From assembly GCA_025558075.1 (NCBI GenBank), contig JAHLKF010000010.1:62001-126000 (forward strand): DNA of 64,000 bases, written 5' to 3'. This document shows positions 10,884 through 20,841 of the stretch, piece after piece. Each line of letters opens with the position of its first letter. Positions within the stretch are counted from its first letter, which is position 1. This DNA is from Gaertneriomyces semiglobifer. Taxonomy: Eukaryota; Chytridiomycota; Chytridiomycetes; Spizellomycetales; Spizellomycetaceae. Under the pieces are notes generated by a model. The model saw only the letters and a program-made list of their open reading frames with translations. It was not told the origin of the DNA and searched no databases. The position numbers and the translations under genes were made by a program.

Positions 10884-13800
10884 ATGGCGGGTGGACGAGC
10901 TGCCCGCGCGAATAAACAGAAGAGCGGTGGGCGACCAGGGCGATCTAATGGGAAACGCCGTGGAGTGGATGGTGCGAAGCGCACTGGCGGCCGGCACAAG
11001 GATGACGGAGCTGTGAATTTCACTAAAGGAGGAGAATACCGTGGGATGGAGATATTGTACGATCCTGTTACCGGCGAGGTGGCGACAGTCGGGAAAAAAA
11101 TCGCTAAACAAATGAAAGAACTTTCATTGCAGCAGAAATGCAAGAAGAAGACAAAGAAAAGCGTCGGCGAGAAGTCAGCACCAGAGATTGAAATCCGTCC
11201 ATTCATGGTGAAAGAATTACGCAGAGTTCTAGGAGAATATCGTGCTGCGCAGGAGGTTCTTGGTGAAATGGAAGGAGTATCAGATGACGAGGAGGATGAG
11301 GAGATCGATGAAGTGAAGGGGCGTGGCTTCGTCAAATCCGAGAGTAAACATTCAGTAGATAACGTTGTAAGCATTGAGGGGGCACGACTTGTGCAGGAAC
11401 TGAACGCTGACGGATTTTATGATCGCAGAATCGATGACGAGACGTCGGGTGAATATAGCGACGGAAGCCTATCTTCAGAGGAAGCGGATCATGAAAATGA
11501 GAGCGACGTGGGCACCTCTTCGGACGGCTCGGAGCAAGAGACCGAAGAGACTGAGGATGAGGGGTCCGACATTTTTGACGATGACGTAGATGCGATAGAG
11601 CGACGTACTGCGAATGATCTGGCGCAGCGGGTGTCGCAGACCTACTTGGAAGCCTTGATGCAACTGGGATTCTCACGAGCAGCTGCAACGCACGCCCTAC
11701 AACGCACCCGGAACAACTACGTTCTAGCAATCCTTCATCTCTATGCGCGTGCCTGCGGAAATTTGAATGTTCCGAAGTTTGAGGTTGGGTTTGTTGATTC
11801 TGACTTGGATACCGTGCGGGACAATGAGGAACAGGAGTTGCGTGCAGAATTCGGCGAGCGCTTCGTTTCCGAGACAAGGGTTGATGGAACACAAGTATGG
11901 AGAATAGAAGGACTTTGCATACCAGTCACGTTTTGTACTGCAGACGCAATAGAGTTCTCATCATCTGATACCCTGGCTGAAACGTTGCAGTTCACGCTGG
12001 AGCTCCACCACTCTTTTGGTACTATGTATCCAAATGAAACCCCAGCTATTGCTGTTTGGCCTACCTGCGTCAGACCAAAAGACATGCACCGTATTGCGGC
12101 GGTGAGCCTGGGAGCATATTTGAACAAGCTAGCGAAGGAGAGAATCGGCGAATGTCTGGGGAGCTTGTTAGTTGCCGCTTGTTATGACGAAGAGGCGCAG
12201 AAAGGTATCAACGAACCCAGTGCCGGCGTGTTGGAAGTAGTTATTGACAAGGTTCCACCACCGCGGTCAAACTCCCGAGCAGGTGCAGTAGGCACGACTA
12301 GGCCCGCCACCGTGATGGTTATTACCAACGACGACGTTCATATGTCAGAAAAGGCTCGCGCCCAGGTGAAACCCTGTAATGATCATGGTTTTCGGCCTTT
12401 CAAGAAAGGTCCTATTCCTACCCGACGCCAATTGCCCCTTGGCACTCACGTCGCTATAACTCTCAAAGAAGATCAGGGAACTGATAGGTTGACGTATGGG
12501 TATGTTAAGCAATTGTTAACAAACAGTAATGTCCACCCTCGCGGGATAAAGGTGATTCTCGAAAACGGCCAAAAAGGACGAGTGCAATTTTTGGTTCCAT
12601 CTGACATGGCACAGGAAGCCTCAACCCGTCAATCCAATTTTCACAAAGGTGACGCTGTTGCTGGAAGAGTGCCAAGTCCGAGAAGGGTTGCACCTGCTGC
12701 AACACTCGACAAAATTCCGACCGCGGAGACTACAGGCGGCAGGAACAGTGCGGAATGCATGGATTTGTTCGCCCCCATGCAGTCATCATCAGCTACAGTC
12801 GGCCAGATACCAACATTGGCTAGCCTGCGGAAAGTTGCGGGTAAGACCCAGCGCATTGGAAACTCGCCGCAACAGTCGCCTCCCTCAGTCCTACCCGCTT
12901 CTCCGCGCGTAATGGCATCGGAAGAAATTCGGGAACTTAATGAGAAGCTACACAGTGCATTCACTGCCAAACAACAACGCGCCGAGTACAAAAAAATGTT
13001 GGAAGAAAGAAGGAAGCTTCCTGCATGGGCGTTAAGAGAATACATACTCTCGGCCGTCAACAAGCACCGGGTGATCGTCGTCGAAGGGGAAACAGGGTGC
13101 GGTAAAACGACTCAAGTCCCGCAGTTTATATTGGATCATCATATTGAAAATCGCAACGGCGCAAAATGCAAAATTCTGGTCACCCAGCCACGGAGAATTA
13201 GTGCCATCGGCGTTGCCGAACGCGTGGCGTGTGAGAGGGACGAGCAACTTGGTAAAAGTGTCGGATATCAGATTCGTTTGGAGACATGTATGAGCGAAGA
13301 TACTCGCATTTTATTTGCCACGACGGGCATTCTGGTCCGACGCCTTGAAGGCGTTGCAGGTGGTGGTAATGGACCCCGTGACGGCGGACCCATTGACGAA
13401 GGGCTTCAGGAAGGAATTGAAGGCTTCTCGCATATCATCATTGACGAAGTGCACGAGCGATCCCTTGATTCAGATTTTTTGCTAATGGTTTTGAGAGACT
13501 TGCTTGCAACGCGTCCAGATGTCAAGGTCATCCTCATGTCTGCAACGATCAATGCCGGTCTCTTTCAATCGTATTTTGAGACTGTCACACCCACACCTAG
13601 AATCCACATACCTGGACGCACGTTTCCTGTTGAAGTCATGTTCCTGGAGGATGCTGTCCAACGAACTGCTTATGAGCCATCTGGTCGAGAGTACACAGCT
13701 CCTCGCCTTTCCGGCAAGAACCTGAACCCTGCTTCTGATGATGAAGACACTCTTCCAGACGGTGAACTGGACTTGAGTGGTTTACAAAAGAGGTACAAAC

Positions 13801-16033
13801 ATGTGAACAACAGGACGGTCGAGACTTTGAATAAGATGGATTTGGCGGTCATTCATTATCCATTGATTGAGAGCCTTGTAACCTGGATTGTTCAGAGGCT
13901 TATACCCGGCGTAGAAAAGAGGGTCGTCGGTGGTGATTTTGTCAAGAACAAGAATGGGCGCGGTTCTGGTGGCCGAGGTGGCAAGCTGGCGTCTCTTGGT
14001 CAGCACCATGCGACGATGACGGAACGTGCTACAGGGAGCACGAGCGCCGCAATGTCGCCCAATCGTGCTATTTTGATTTTCCTACCTGGGTATGCCGAGA
14101 TATCTACTTGTCACGATATGCTTCTCAGAAATTCATTGATCCGCACATCCACAAAGGCTGGGAAGTTTCTTATACCCTTACATGGGAACCTCAATCCGTC
14201 AGATCAACTCAAGGTGTTTCAACGTCCGGAAGACGGGTTTGTCAAGATTGTGATTGCAACGAATGTTGCCGAAACATCCATTACTGTGGACGACGTCGTC
14301 TTTGTGATTGATTCTGGAAAGATGAAGGAAACCAGGTATGACCCACGAAAGGGCATGCAATCATTAGAAGAAGTGTGGGTCTCGCGCGCCAATGCGCTAC
14401 AGCGTCGTGGGCGTGCAGGGAGAGTTCAAACAGGCACATGCATTCATCTCTTTACATCGCACCAATACGAGCATGGGCTGAGTGCCCAGCAATTGCCAGA
14501 GATGCAGCGGGTTGCATTAGACCAGCTATGCTTGCGGGTGAAGATTCTCGGGTTCTTGGATGGCAAAATCAGCGAGGTACTGGCCAAAGTTATTGAGCCA
14601 CCTAGCAAAGATAGCGTGGACAAGGCACTGGACACCTTACGGGCTTTAGGGGCTTTAACTAAGCGAGAGGTACTGACGCCGCTTGGCTGGCATCTTGGTA
14701 GATTGCCCGTAGATGTCAGGGTAGGTCCTATTGAAATAGCAGCCCATCTTGAGATGGATGTTAACCTATGTCTTACCGTTGTAGATTGGAAAATTGCTCA
14801 TTTACGGCAGCATTTTTCAATGTCTGGACCCAGTTCTTACTGTAGCTGCAGCTATGTCACTGAAATCACCGTTTTACGCCCCGTTTGACAAGCGTGATCA
14901 AGCGGACAGGAAGAGGCGAGAATTCAAAATTTGTGAAAGCGACCACTTGACGACACTGAATGCTTACGATTCTTGGATAACCGTACGGGCAGAGAGCGCC
15001 GGCGATGGTGGACGGGCCGAGCGACAGTGGTTGTTTGAAAACTTTTTAAGTGGGAAAACTTTGAGTATGAATCTGCTGTTCTTTGGAGAAGCACGCCAGT
15101 TGTCGTAACACGTAGGCTCTCTTTCCAGATATGATTATGCAGATAAAACGGCAGCTAGTTGAGCTTCTTTCTTCCATTGGCTTTCTCCCGGCGACCCGTG
15201 CTCGCGATGTTGAACGCGTCGCTCGTACTTTGCCAATTGGAGATGGATGCCGGACCGCCCTGCCAGAAGTGTACAACTCACGGTCGGACGACGTGGAATT
15301 GCTTAAATCACTACTTGTCGCTGCAATGTATCCACATGTCGTCAAATGTAGTGGCGGCTCCAAAGTCATGGGAGATACTCCACAATTTGTCACTCGCGGA
15401 GACGAACAGTGCTTTATTCATCCCACATCCGTCAATTTTGCGAGTTCGTTCATGTACAAGCCTTTTTTGGTTTATCTGGAAAAAGTCAAAACCTCCAAAG
15501 TGTATATCAGAGACTCGACGATTGTTACGCCGACAGCGTTGGCGTTTTTTGGGGGCAAGCTCACATTGGATAATAAGAAAGACAGATTATTCATGGATGA
15601 TGGATGGATTAATTTTCGGGCGAGGCGCGAGGTCGCATTGGCTGTTGAAGGTGTCCGCGCTGCCCTGGATGAACTGCTGCTTCGTCGAATCGAAAAGCCA
15701 TCCGCTTCCGCTGAGGAGGAGGAAGACGGTGGGTTGATCGATATCATTGTCAAAGTTGTGAATATGGCCGCGACCGAGAAAGCACTTCCTAATGCGGCAA
15801 GTGAGGGCAAACGAGTTGAAATACCGACGCCAAGAAAAGGCAAAGTTCCTGATTGGCGAGACCGGTATGGGTTAGAAAACGGAAGGTATGACCGCACGCC
15901 TGGGTTATCAGACGATACGGGAAGCAGTGCACCGTCGACGCGGGACGACGCGACCCGTCGCGGGAGAGGCCACCGAAATACTAAACCACCGCCGAACCGC
16001 AAAGGAAAAGGGAAGCAGCAGATGATGTGGTAG
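10884..16033 (+). CDS. DEAH-box RNA helicase with UBA and RWD domains (DHX57/Ucp12-like)
   Basis: Three exons, 10884-14720, 14785-15064 and 15129-16033, give 1,673 aa; phases agree. Start is the ATG of MAGGRAARANK; the open frame extends upstream without an ATG. Order: basic low-complexity N-terminus, acidic stretch, UBA at about 254-290, RWD at about 320-440, helicase core. Motifs: GETGCGKTT near 735 (motif I), DEVHERS near 854 (DEVH form of motif II), SAT near 886 (III) and QRRGRAGR near 1173 (VI), then HA2 and OB-fold regions ending in a Gly/Arg/Lys tail. The UBA-RWD-DEAH order is that of DHX57, fission-yeast Ucp12 and budding-yeast YLR419W, putative 3'-to-5' RNA helicases of poorly known role; RWD links some members to ribosomes or ubiquitin. 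An insertion of about 100 residues (13640-14050) splits the core between motifs III and V. DHX29 is the alternative. Confidence 0.9.
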
Positions 16034-16321
16034 TGTAATGTATGTATTGTCATGTGTATCCGGTCCTGAGGCTAATAAGAGTCAGTTATATCTTGCCATA
16101 ATGGTTCCTTCTTGCAATTGAAAATCGTTCACAAACTCGTATGCATTTGCAGGAGTTCATTCAGAAATGACTCTGTTTATTTTTTGCAGACTGTACAAGC
16201 AGGTGTGCTAACGGAGCAACCGTCTCCAGTTCTGCTCACTGACTATGTGCAAACTGTTGTCGTTCAAGTATGACCAATACTATGATATCATAGAGAACCC
16301 ATGCTACATTTAGACAGTACA
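16034..16321. other. Convergent 3' spacer
   Basis: Spacer between the helicase stop and the stop of the minus-strand secreted-protein gene. An AATAA-like polyadenylation motif (GCTAATAAGAG) lies near 16070. No gene seen. Confidence 0.4.
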
Positions 16322-17100
16322 CTACATGTATAGCGAGCAGGCAACGGAGAGCAATGACACCAGCACGCCACCAGCTGCCAGGAAAGGTGAGGTCATGGAG
16401 TGACTTCCAGCGGACGACTTGGCTGCAAGGGGCGGTACCGTTCCTGCGGATGTGGTTGTAGCATTCAACACAATGTCAAAGCGGCGGTGGGGGAAACTCA
16501 TCGGGTCAATGGCTGGCATCCAGTGGACGGTTAAATCCTCGCCAGTGAAGAGTGCAGCAGCAACATCGCGTGACACCTTGAAACTGGCGATTGGAATAGG
16601 GTCTGTTTTGCCGATGGGCACGGCGGCATGAGAAAGATAGTCAAGTAAGGCGGATCTAGTGTTGACATGAATTTCAAAAGTGTGTGTCAGAGAAGTGCAG
16701 CAAGGGTGATGCCCTAATAAAATATACGTTGAAAAATGAACATACTTGTCCGTCAGACTGCGCCGGCCGGCATGTTCACCTATGAGTGGATCCGATGTTC
16801 CCAAGTCAGAGTCGGGGGTCGAAAGACGCACCGAGACAGTCTGCCCAATCTGCAGCTCAAAGTCGTCCAAGGAGCCCAAGAGGTCTTTGTCACTCAGACC
16901 ATAGAGCCGCCAGTAGACCTCAGTATCCGGGCTGATCTGTTGGTTGTTGGCGACTTTTGCGCAGGGGTCTGTCGCGGTTGCGATGCAGGCTTCTACACGA
17001 AGGTGAGTGTGCCATAAGTGAAGGCGACGTCGGGACCGGCGTCTGCAAGAGCAAGAGTGGCGGTGGCCGTAGCGCCGGCGGCCATCATGGCAAGTGCCAT
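16322..17100 (-). CDS. Small secreted protein, probably GPI-anchored
   Basis: Minus-strand gene of about 214 aa. The best model joins 17037-17100, 16746-16992 and 16322-16655 (645 nt). The N-terminus MALAMMAAGATATATLALAD is a signal peptide. The middle has two cysteine-containing segments (ACIATATDPCAKV), and the end is a Ser/Thr/Pro stretch followed by a hydrophobic tail (FLAAGGVLVSLLSVACS), the pattern of a GPI-attachment signal. The first intron (44 nt, GTCCCG donor) is weak: without it a TAG stop interrupts the frame just after the signal region, and removing two bases there would also restore the frame. The second intron (GTATGT donor, CTGAC, CTAG end) is a multiple of three and may be retained. 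I do not recognise a named family. A cell-surface role is inferred from the two terminal signals. Confidence 0.5.
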
Positions 17101-17782
17101 GACATTGGTAGTTGTATTAAGTTTTGCAGCAGGGTAATGGGTCAGTCTACATCTTTGTTACAGTATACAGAAAGCAATCTCAACTGGACACCTACTCATT
17201 CTTTCGGTAGTTGCTGCTATGAGGTTGGGTTCTGTGTGCCTGCCTGGGACAGTAGGAGGTTCCCAATTCTGGGACGGCCATATCTATGCTATCTATATAT
17301 CTACATGCCTTCGCAAGGCAGAGTCGGCCGACATGTCGACACCAAAGGGAGTGGTCACGGTCATATACCAGTTCTGTGTTCCAGATCCAAGAACCTAAAA
17401 TCCAATGATCTACATCAATTTATCCAAAAAAAATCCTATTATCTGCGTTAATTTACCATTCTCGGAATTCTTTCTGGCAAAGAAGCCTTCGGGAAAGCAA
17501 TTGGAGGCGGTTGTTGGTAACTGCGTTCCGCTGATTTGGTAGACGCCGCGAGATCAAGAGCGCAGCTTGCCAGCTTCAAAGGTCAAAGAGGTTGTGACAC
17601 CACAGGTGTTACAACTGGGCGCACACCCATAACGCTGCTGCAGCAGCTCTTCGAGCGGGCGAGTACAGGATTGTTGTTTGGTGATAGATGCTACGATAAC
17701 CATTTGACCTGGGGAGAATGTTCCCAAGTCGGATCATTGAACAGCGAGCAACAACAGCGAACGAAAAACACAAAATAAAAAT
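17101..17782. other. Intergenic spacer, no gene recognised
   Basis: Contains short plus-strand open frames (for example 17536-17778) without recognisable protein features. It is probably the promoter of the minus-strand secreted-protein gene. Confidence 0.4.
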
Positions 17783-17864
17783 CGTCGCCTACAGGATTCG
17801 AACCTGTGCTCCCAGAAGGAAATGGCTTAGCAGGCCACCGCGTTAACCACTCCGCCAAAGCGAC
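17783..17864 (-). tRNA. tRNA-Ser (GCT)
   Basis: An 82-nt class II tRNA with a long variable arm. Acceptor GTCGCTT pairs with AGGCGAC, discriminator G, anticodon loop containing GCT, T loop TTCGAATC. A T-rich Pol III stop (GATTTTTATTTT on the minus strand) follows. Confidence 0.95.
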
Positions 17865-17869
17865 CGGAT

Positions 17870-18055
17870 GTGTTCAATGATCAGCGTTCCCCACTCTTTG
17901 CTAATATTGACAGTTGCTTTAACACGATCCGCTCAACCCACTCTCGCTAACACGGACTGGTTATGTCAATGGCCACGCTCTACCCATTAACATCGACCGT
18001 TGCTTTAACACAATCCGCTCAACCCACTCTCCGCTCTCCACCGGATACGCATGCT
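17870..18055. repeat. Upstream array of degenerate ~45-bp tandem repeats (about 4 copies)
   Basis: Units begin near 17870, 17912, 17960 and 18000. Two nearly identical copies share GTTGCTTTAACAC and then CGCTCAACCCACTCT; another contains CGTTCCCCACTCT. The consensus is the same as in the array at 20520-20841 beyond the next gene. Confidence 0.6.
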
Positions 18056-18217
18056 TCGTTCGAGTCAGCTTTAGGGCAGATATTTTCTCTAGATCTAGTT
18101 CTGTGATCACATAAGAAACCACACGCAAATTTGGTCACTCATATCCGACCGATGCTTTTTCAAGGCTCTCAAAGTCTCAACTGTCAAAAAGTCATTAAAA
18201 AAAAACAATCGCTGGTG

Positions 18218-18224
18218 TATAAAA
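18218..18224 (+). promoter_or_regulatory. TATA box upstream of the coiled-coil gene
   Basis: TATAAAA within GGTGTATAAAAGGC lies about 230 nt before the ATG at 18453 and is followed by a pyrimidine-rich leader. Confidence 0.55.
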
Positions 18225-18452
18225 GGCTTCTTCATGGCCGCTTTGTTCTCACTTACGTTCAAAGTTGACTGCCGTTCGTACCGTCTTCATCCCTTTTTTT
18301 GTTTCCTCCCATTTTTCTTCCCGTGCTCACTGACAGATATACATCAGCCACTGCCTGACCCCGGTCCGCCCTCGTCCCCAACGCTTTCATAACTGTTATC
18401 ACACAACGAACTGATCCTGAATCAAGCAACATCTGCCAGTTTCACGCTGGCT

Positions 18453-20392
18453 ATGGGAGACATTATTGCAGCGGACCCTACTCGCATCGTGTTCCACTCT
18501 GAAGTCATCCTCGCAGCCTTGAAAAAGTTAAAGGGCCACCCGAAGACAAAGGGTTGGGTGGGACGGCATGATGTTCACTTGGCATATTGCGGGATAAAAC
18601 CCATGAGGACTCGTGTTACCACGCCAGCCGTGTATCCTGTTCCCGAGACGGTGGACTTGTCTGCTTCAAAGCACGAGTTAAGCTTCATGGCGTTCTTGTG
18701 GAAGCAGCAGAACCCCCACTGTTTCTTATGCGCGGCCAAGAGAACAATACTGAGATGGCACGGTAAGGTGCTTGGGGCTGGTTGACGCCGCCACTCGTTG
18801 ATGCTTACCCAATGTCTAGATATGGATCGATTGGCGCCGGTTGAGGAGCCTCCAGCTCCTTTGGAACCTCTACCTGAAGAGACTGCCCCAAAGCCTTCAC
18901 CCGAAATGGAAGCTGTCGCATCTTCCCTAGAGGCCGAGGCTTCGGAGCAGAGCGCACCAACGATTGTGACAAATATTCCGACAGCCATCAGCTCCTATTG
19001 CGCGGATTATGCACCTGCTGTGGGACCTCTCTATGCAGCAGCAGTCGAAAGTCCGCGGACAGCTTTGATGACTGCCGAAGCCGTGAAGGACCCAGTCGAA
19101 GCAACCCGTGATTTTCAGCGCATGAGTACTTCGTCCCAGGTCCAGGCAGCCGAGGAGATGGAGCAGCTGGTGAGGCTTGCTGGGCATCTAAGCGTCCGTT
19201 AATTAATGTAACACTAATGCCTTCCCAGCCGATGCTTGATGATCAAGGCCTCGATATGACCTCGCCTTCAGAAGATGAAGCAGAAGAGTTTTATTTGGAC
19301 GAGGGTACGGATGAAGGTTGGGATGAGGGTTTAGGTGAGGGGGTGGGTGACCTTTTTGAGCAAAGTGTGCATGAGGAAGCCGAAGCACAGGACATTGACA
19401 CCGCAATTTATAAGCCCATCACTATCCCCCTTGATGCGAGCTCGACGCATACCGCTCTGTTTCATGCAATGAATGGTCTCATGCAAGGTCTGGCGACTGT
19501 CAGCCACCAGGTGTCGACCGTCCACCAAGAAGTGTCAGCCCTCAAACAAAATGTGGCATCCCTCAATCAAAATGTGGCGGGCGTTAATCAAAAGGTGGCG
19601 GCTGTCAGGCGTGACATTGGGCGGCTCAACGGAAATGTCGGATACTTATTTGAAAAGATCGCTCGCAATGACATGCTTTCGCACATTCGGGTTACTTGGG
19701 AACTCGAAATCTTGAACCCTGCAGGGCTTTTGCTGCACGGGCGTACGTTTCATTTTCAGGGTATATACATGTTCGTTTTTCTTTTTGAAATTTTTTGGTG
19801 CAGGACTTACACTCTGTTACAATGAAACTGCGTAGATGATGCCCCAGTCGAGAAGGCTTTTCGCGCAATGTGGAACATACTGGGAAAAAACTATGAGACA
19901 GCTTGGGCTACCCACTCCATACCGGTGAAGCTACGACCGAGCGCCATTGAAATTAAGTGCATTTTCTTTGCTCATAAACCCGGTAGTGGTGCGGCTATCA
20001 CTTCACTGCCCAACACCGCCCCGGGAACGCCAGTTGTTACTGACTTTATCTCGAAGATAGCTGATCCATCGATCAGCTATCTTCGAGACAAAGTAGCTGG
20101 ATCTAGCAGCGAACCAAACCTGATCGTCATAGGTGAAGCCACCATCCGTGGTTTGTATTATAACGACCCTGTCACGAAGAGAAAACTGGCTCAGCTCGAG
20201 CGTGGTGTCGTGTTTATTCACAAGTACTACGGCTTGCCAGTTCAAAGGATTTACGCCTTCCTCGCCACGGCGAAATCACTGCCGGAAAGCAGCAGCACTT
20301 ATTTGCAGTCAATATTGAATCACTACCCGGGCTGTTTCCCTGTGCTCACGTTCTTGGCATCAAAGGGACAAATCGACATCTTCGTAGTGTAG
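18453..20392 (+). CDS. Hypothetical coiled-coil protein flanked by repeats
   Basis: Four exons, 18453-18762, 18820-19169, 19229-19760 and 19836-20392, give 582 aa with consistent phases. Residues 1-104 form a possible globular domain with an H-x-C-x-x-C cluster (PHCFLCAAKR), not assignable. Residues 105-220 are Pro/Glu/Ala-rich, then an acidic Asp/Glu/Gly stretch near 235-265. At about 295-355 there is a strict run of 7-residue repeats of the type Q-x-V-S/A-x-L/V-x (VSTVHQEVSALKQNVASLNQ and similar), a strong parallel coiled coil. The last exon encodes a compact C-terminal domain rich in aromatic and basic residues. I recognise no family. A coiled-coil stalk joining N- and C-terminal domains suggests an oligomeric protein. 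A perfect inverted repeat lies inside the last exon, and arrays of one repeat family lie on both sides of the gene. Confidence 0.65.
19515..19610 (+). repeat. 21-bp minisatellite encoding heptads
   Basis: Within exon 3, near-identical 21-nt units containing CAAAATGTGGC repeat in tandem (AACAAAATGTGGC, ATCAAAATGTGGC, ATCAAAAGGTGGC), each encoding one heptad of the coiled coil. Confidence 0.65.
20049..20088. repeat. Perfect 18-bp inverted repeat (4-nt loop) inside coding exon
   Basis: Arm TCTCGAAGATAGCTGATC (20049-20066), loop CATC, arm GATCAGCTATCTTCGAGA (20071-20088). Pairing continues outward with one mismatch (ACTTTA against CAAAGT). It lies in exon 4 of the coiled-coil gene. Confidence 0.95.
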
Positions 20393-20519
20393 ACTTAGAG
20401 GGCCGTGGTACAGCGGTTGAGATAGCATTGACATTAGGCGACACCAGGTGCCAGTGGCGCATTTGTACAGAGTATATTTATTTTCGTTCTTGATTAACCA
20501 CAACCCGCTCTACCCACGG
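20393..20519. other. 3' flank of the coiled-coil gene
   Basis: Short spacer with AT-rich AGTATATTTATTTT; no clear polyadenylation hexamer. Confidence 0.3.
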
Positions 20520-20841
20520 TTGTTTCAATCACCACGCATTCTCCACTCTGTGAACATCGACTGTTGTTTCAATCACCACGCATTCCCCACTCTCTGCCAA
20601 AGCAACGGTGGCTTTCAATCACCACGCATTCCCCACTCTCCGCCAACGCGACCGGTTGTTTCCCTCACCAGGCATTACCCCACTCTTCGAGTTGTTTCCT
20701 TCACCGCGCATTACTCACTCGTCGAGTTTGTTACCCTCAACGCACTCTGTTACCATGCACATTTGATTACCACAACCTAACATGAACACACACTGCTGCC
20801 ATGGACGTTGTTTCCCTCAACACGCCTTACACACCCTGCCG
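20520..20841. repeat. Downstream array of degenerate 35-48-bp tandem repeats (about 7 copies)
   Basis: Units start near 20520, 20564, 20612, 20656, 20692, 20727 and 20807. The core TTTCAATCACCACGCATTC is identical in the first three and decays to TTTCCCTCACCAGGCATTA and TTTCCTTCACCGCGCATTA. The downstream half of each unit contains CCACTCT. Same family as the array at 17870-18055. Confidence 0.7.

Noticed and set aside
14785..14888. Continuation of the helicase frame to 14888
   Set aside because: The conserved IYGSIFQCLDPVLTVAAAMS block is in another frame after a clear 64-nt intron (GTAGGT...TTGTAG), so the readthrough end is not real.
20520..20841. CRISPR-like array
   Set aside because: Units are tandem with no unique spacers, degrade steadily and sit in a eukaryotic context.
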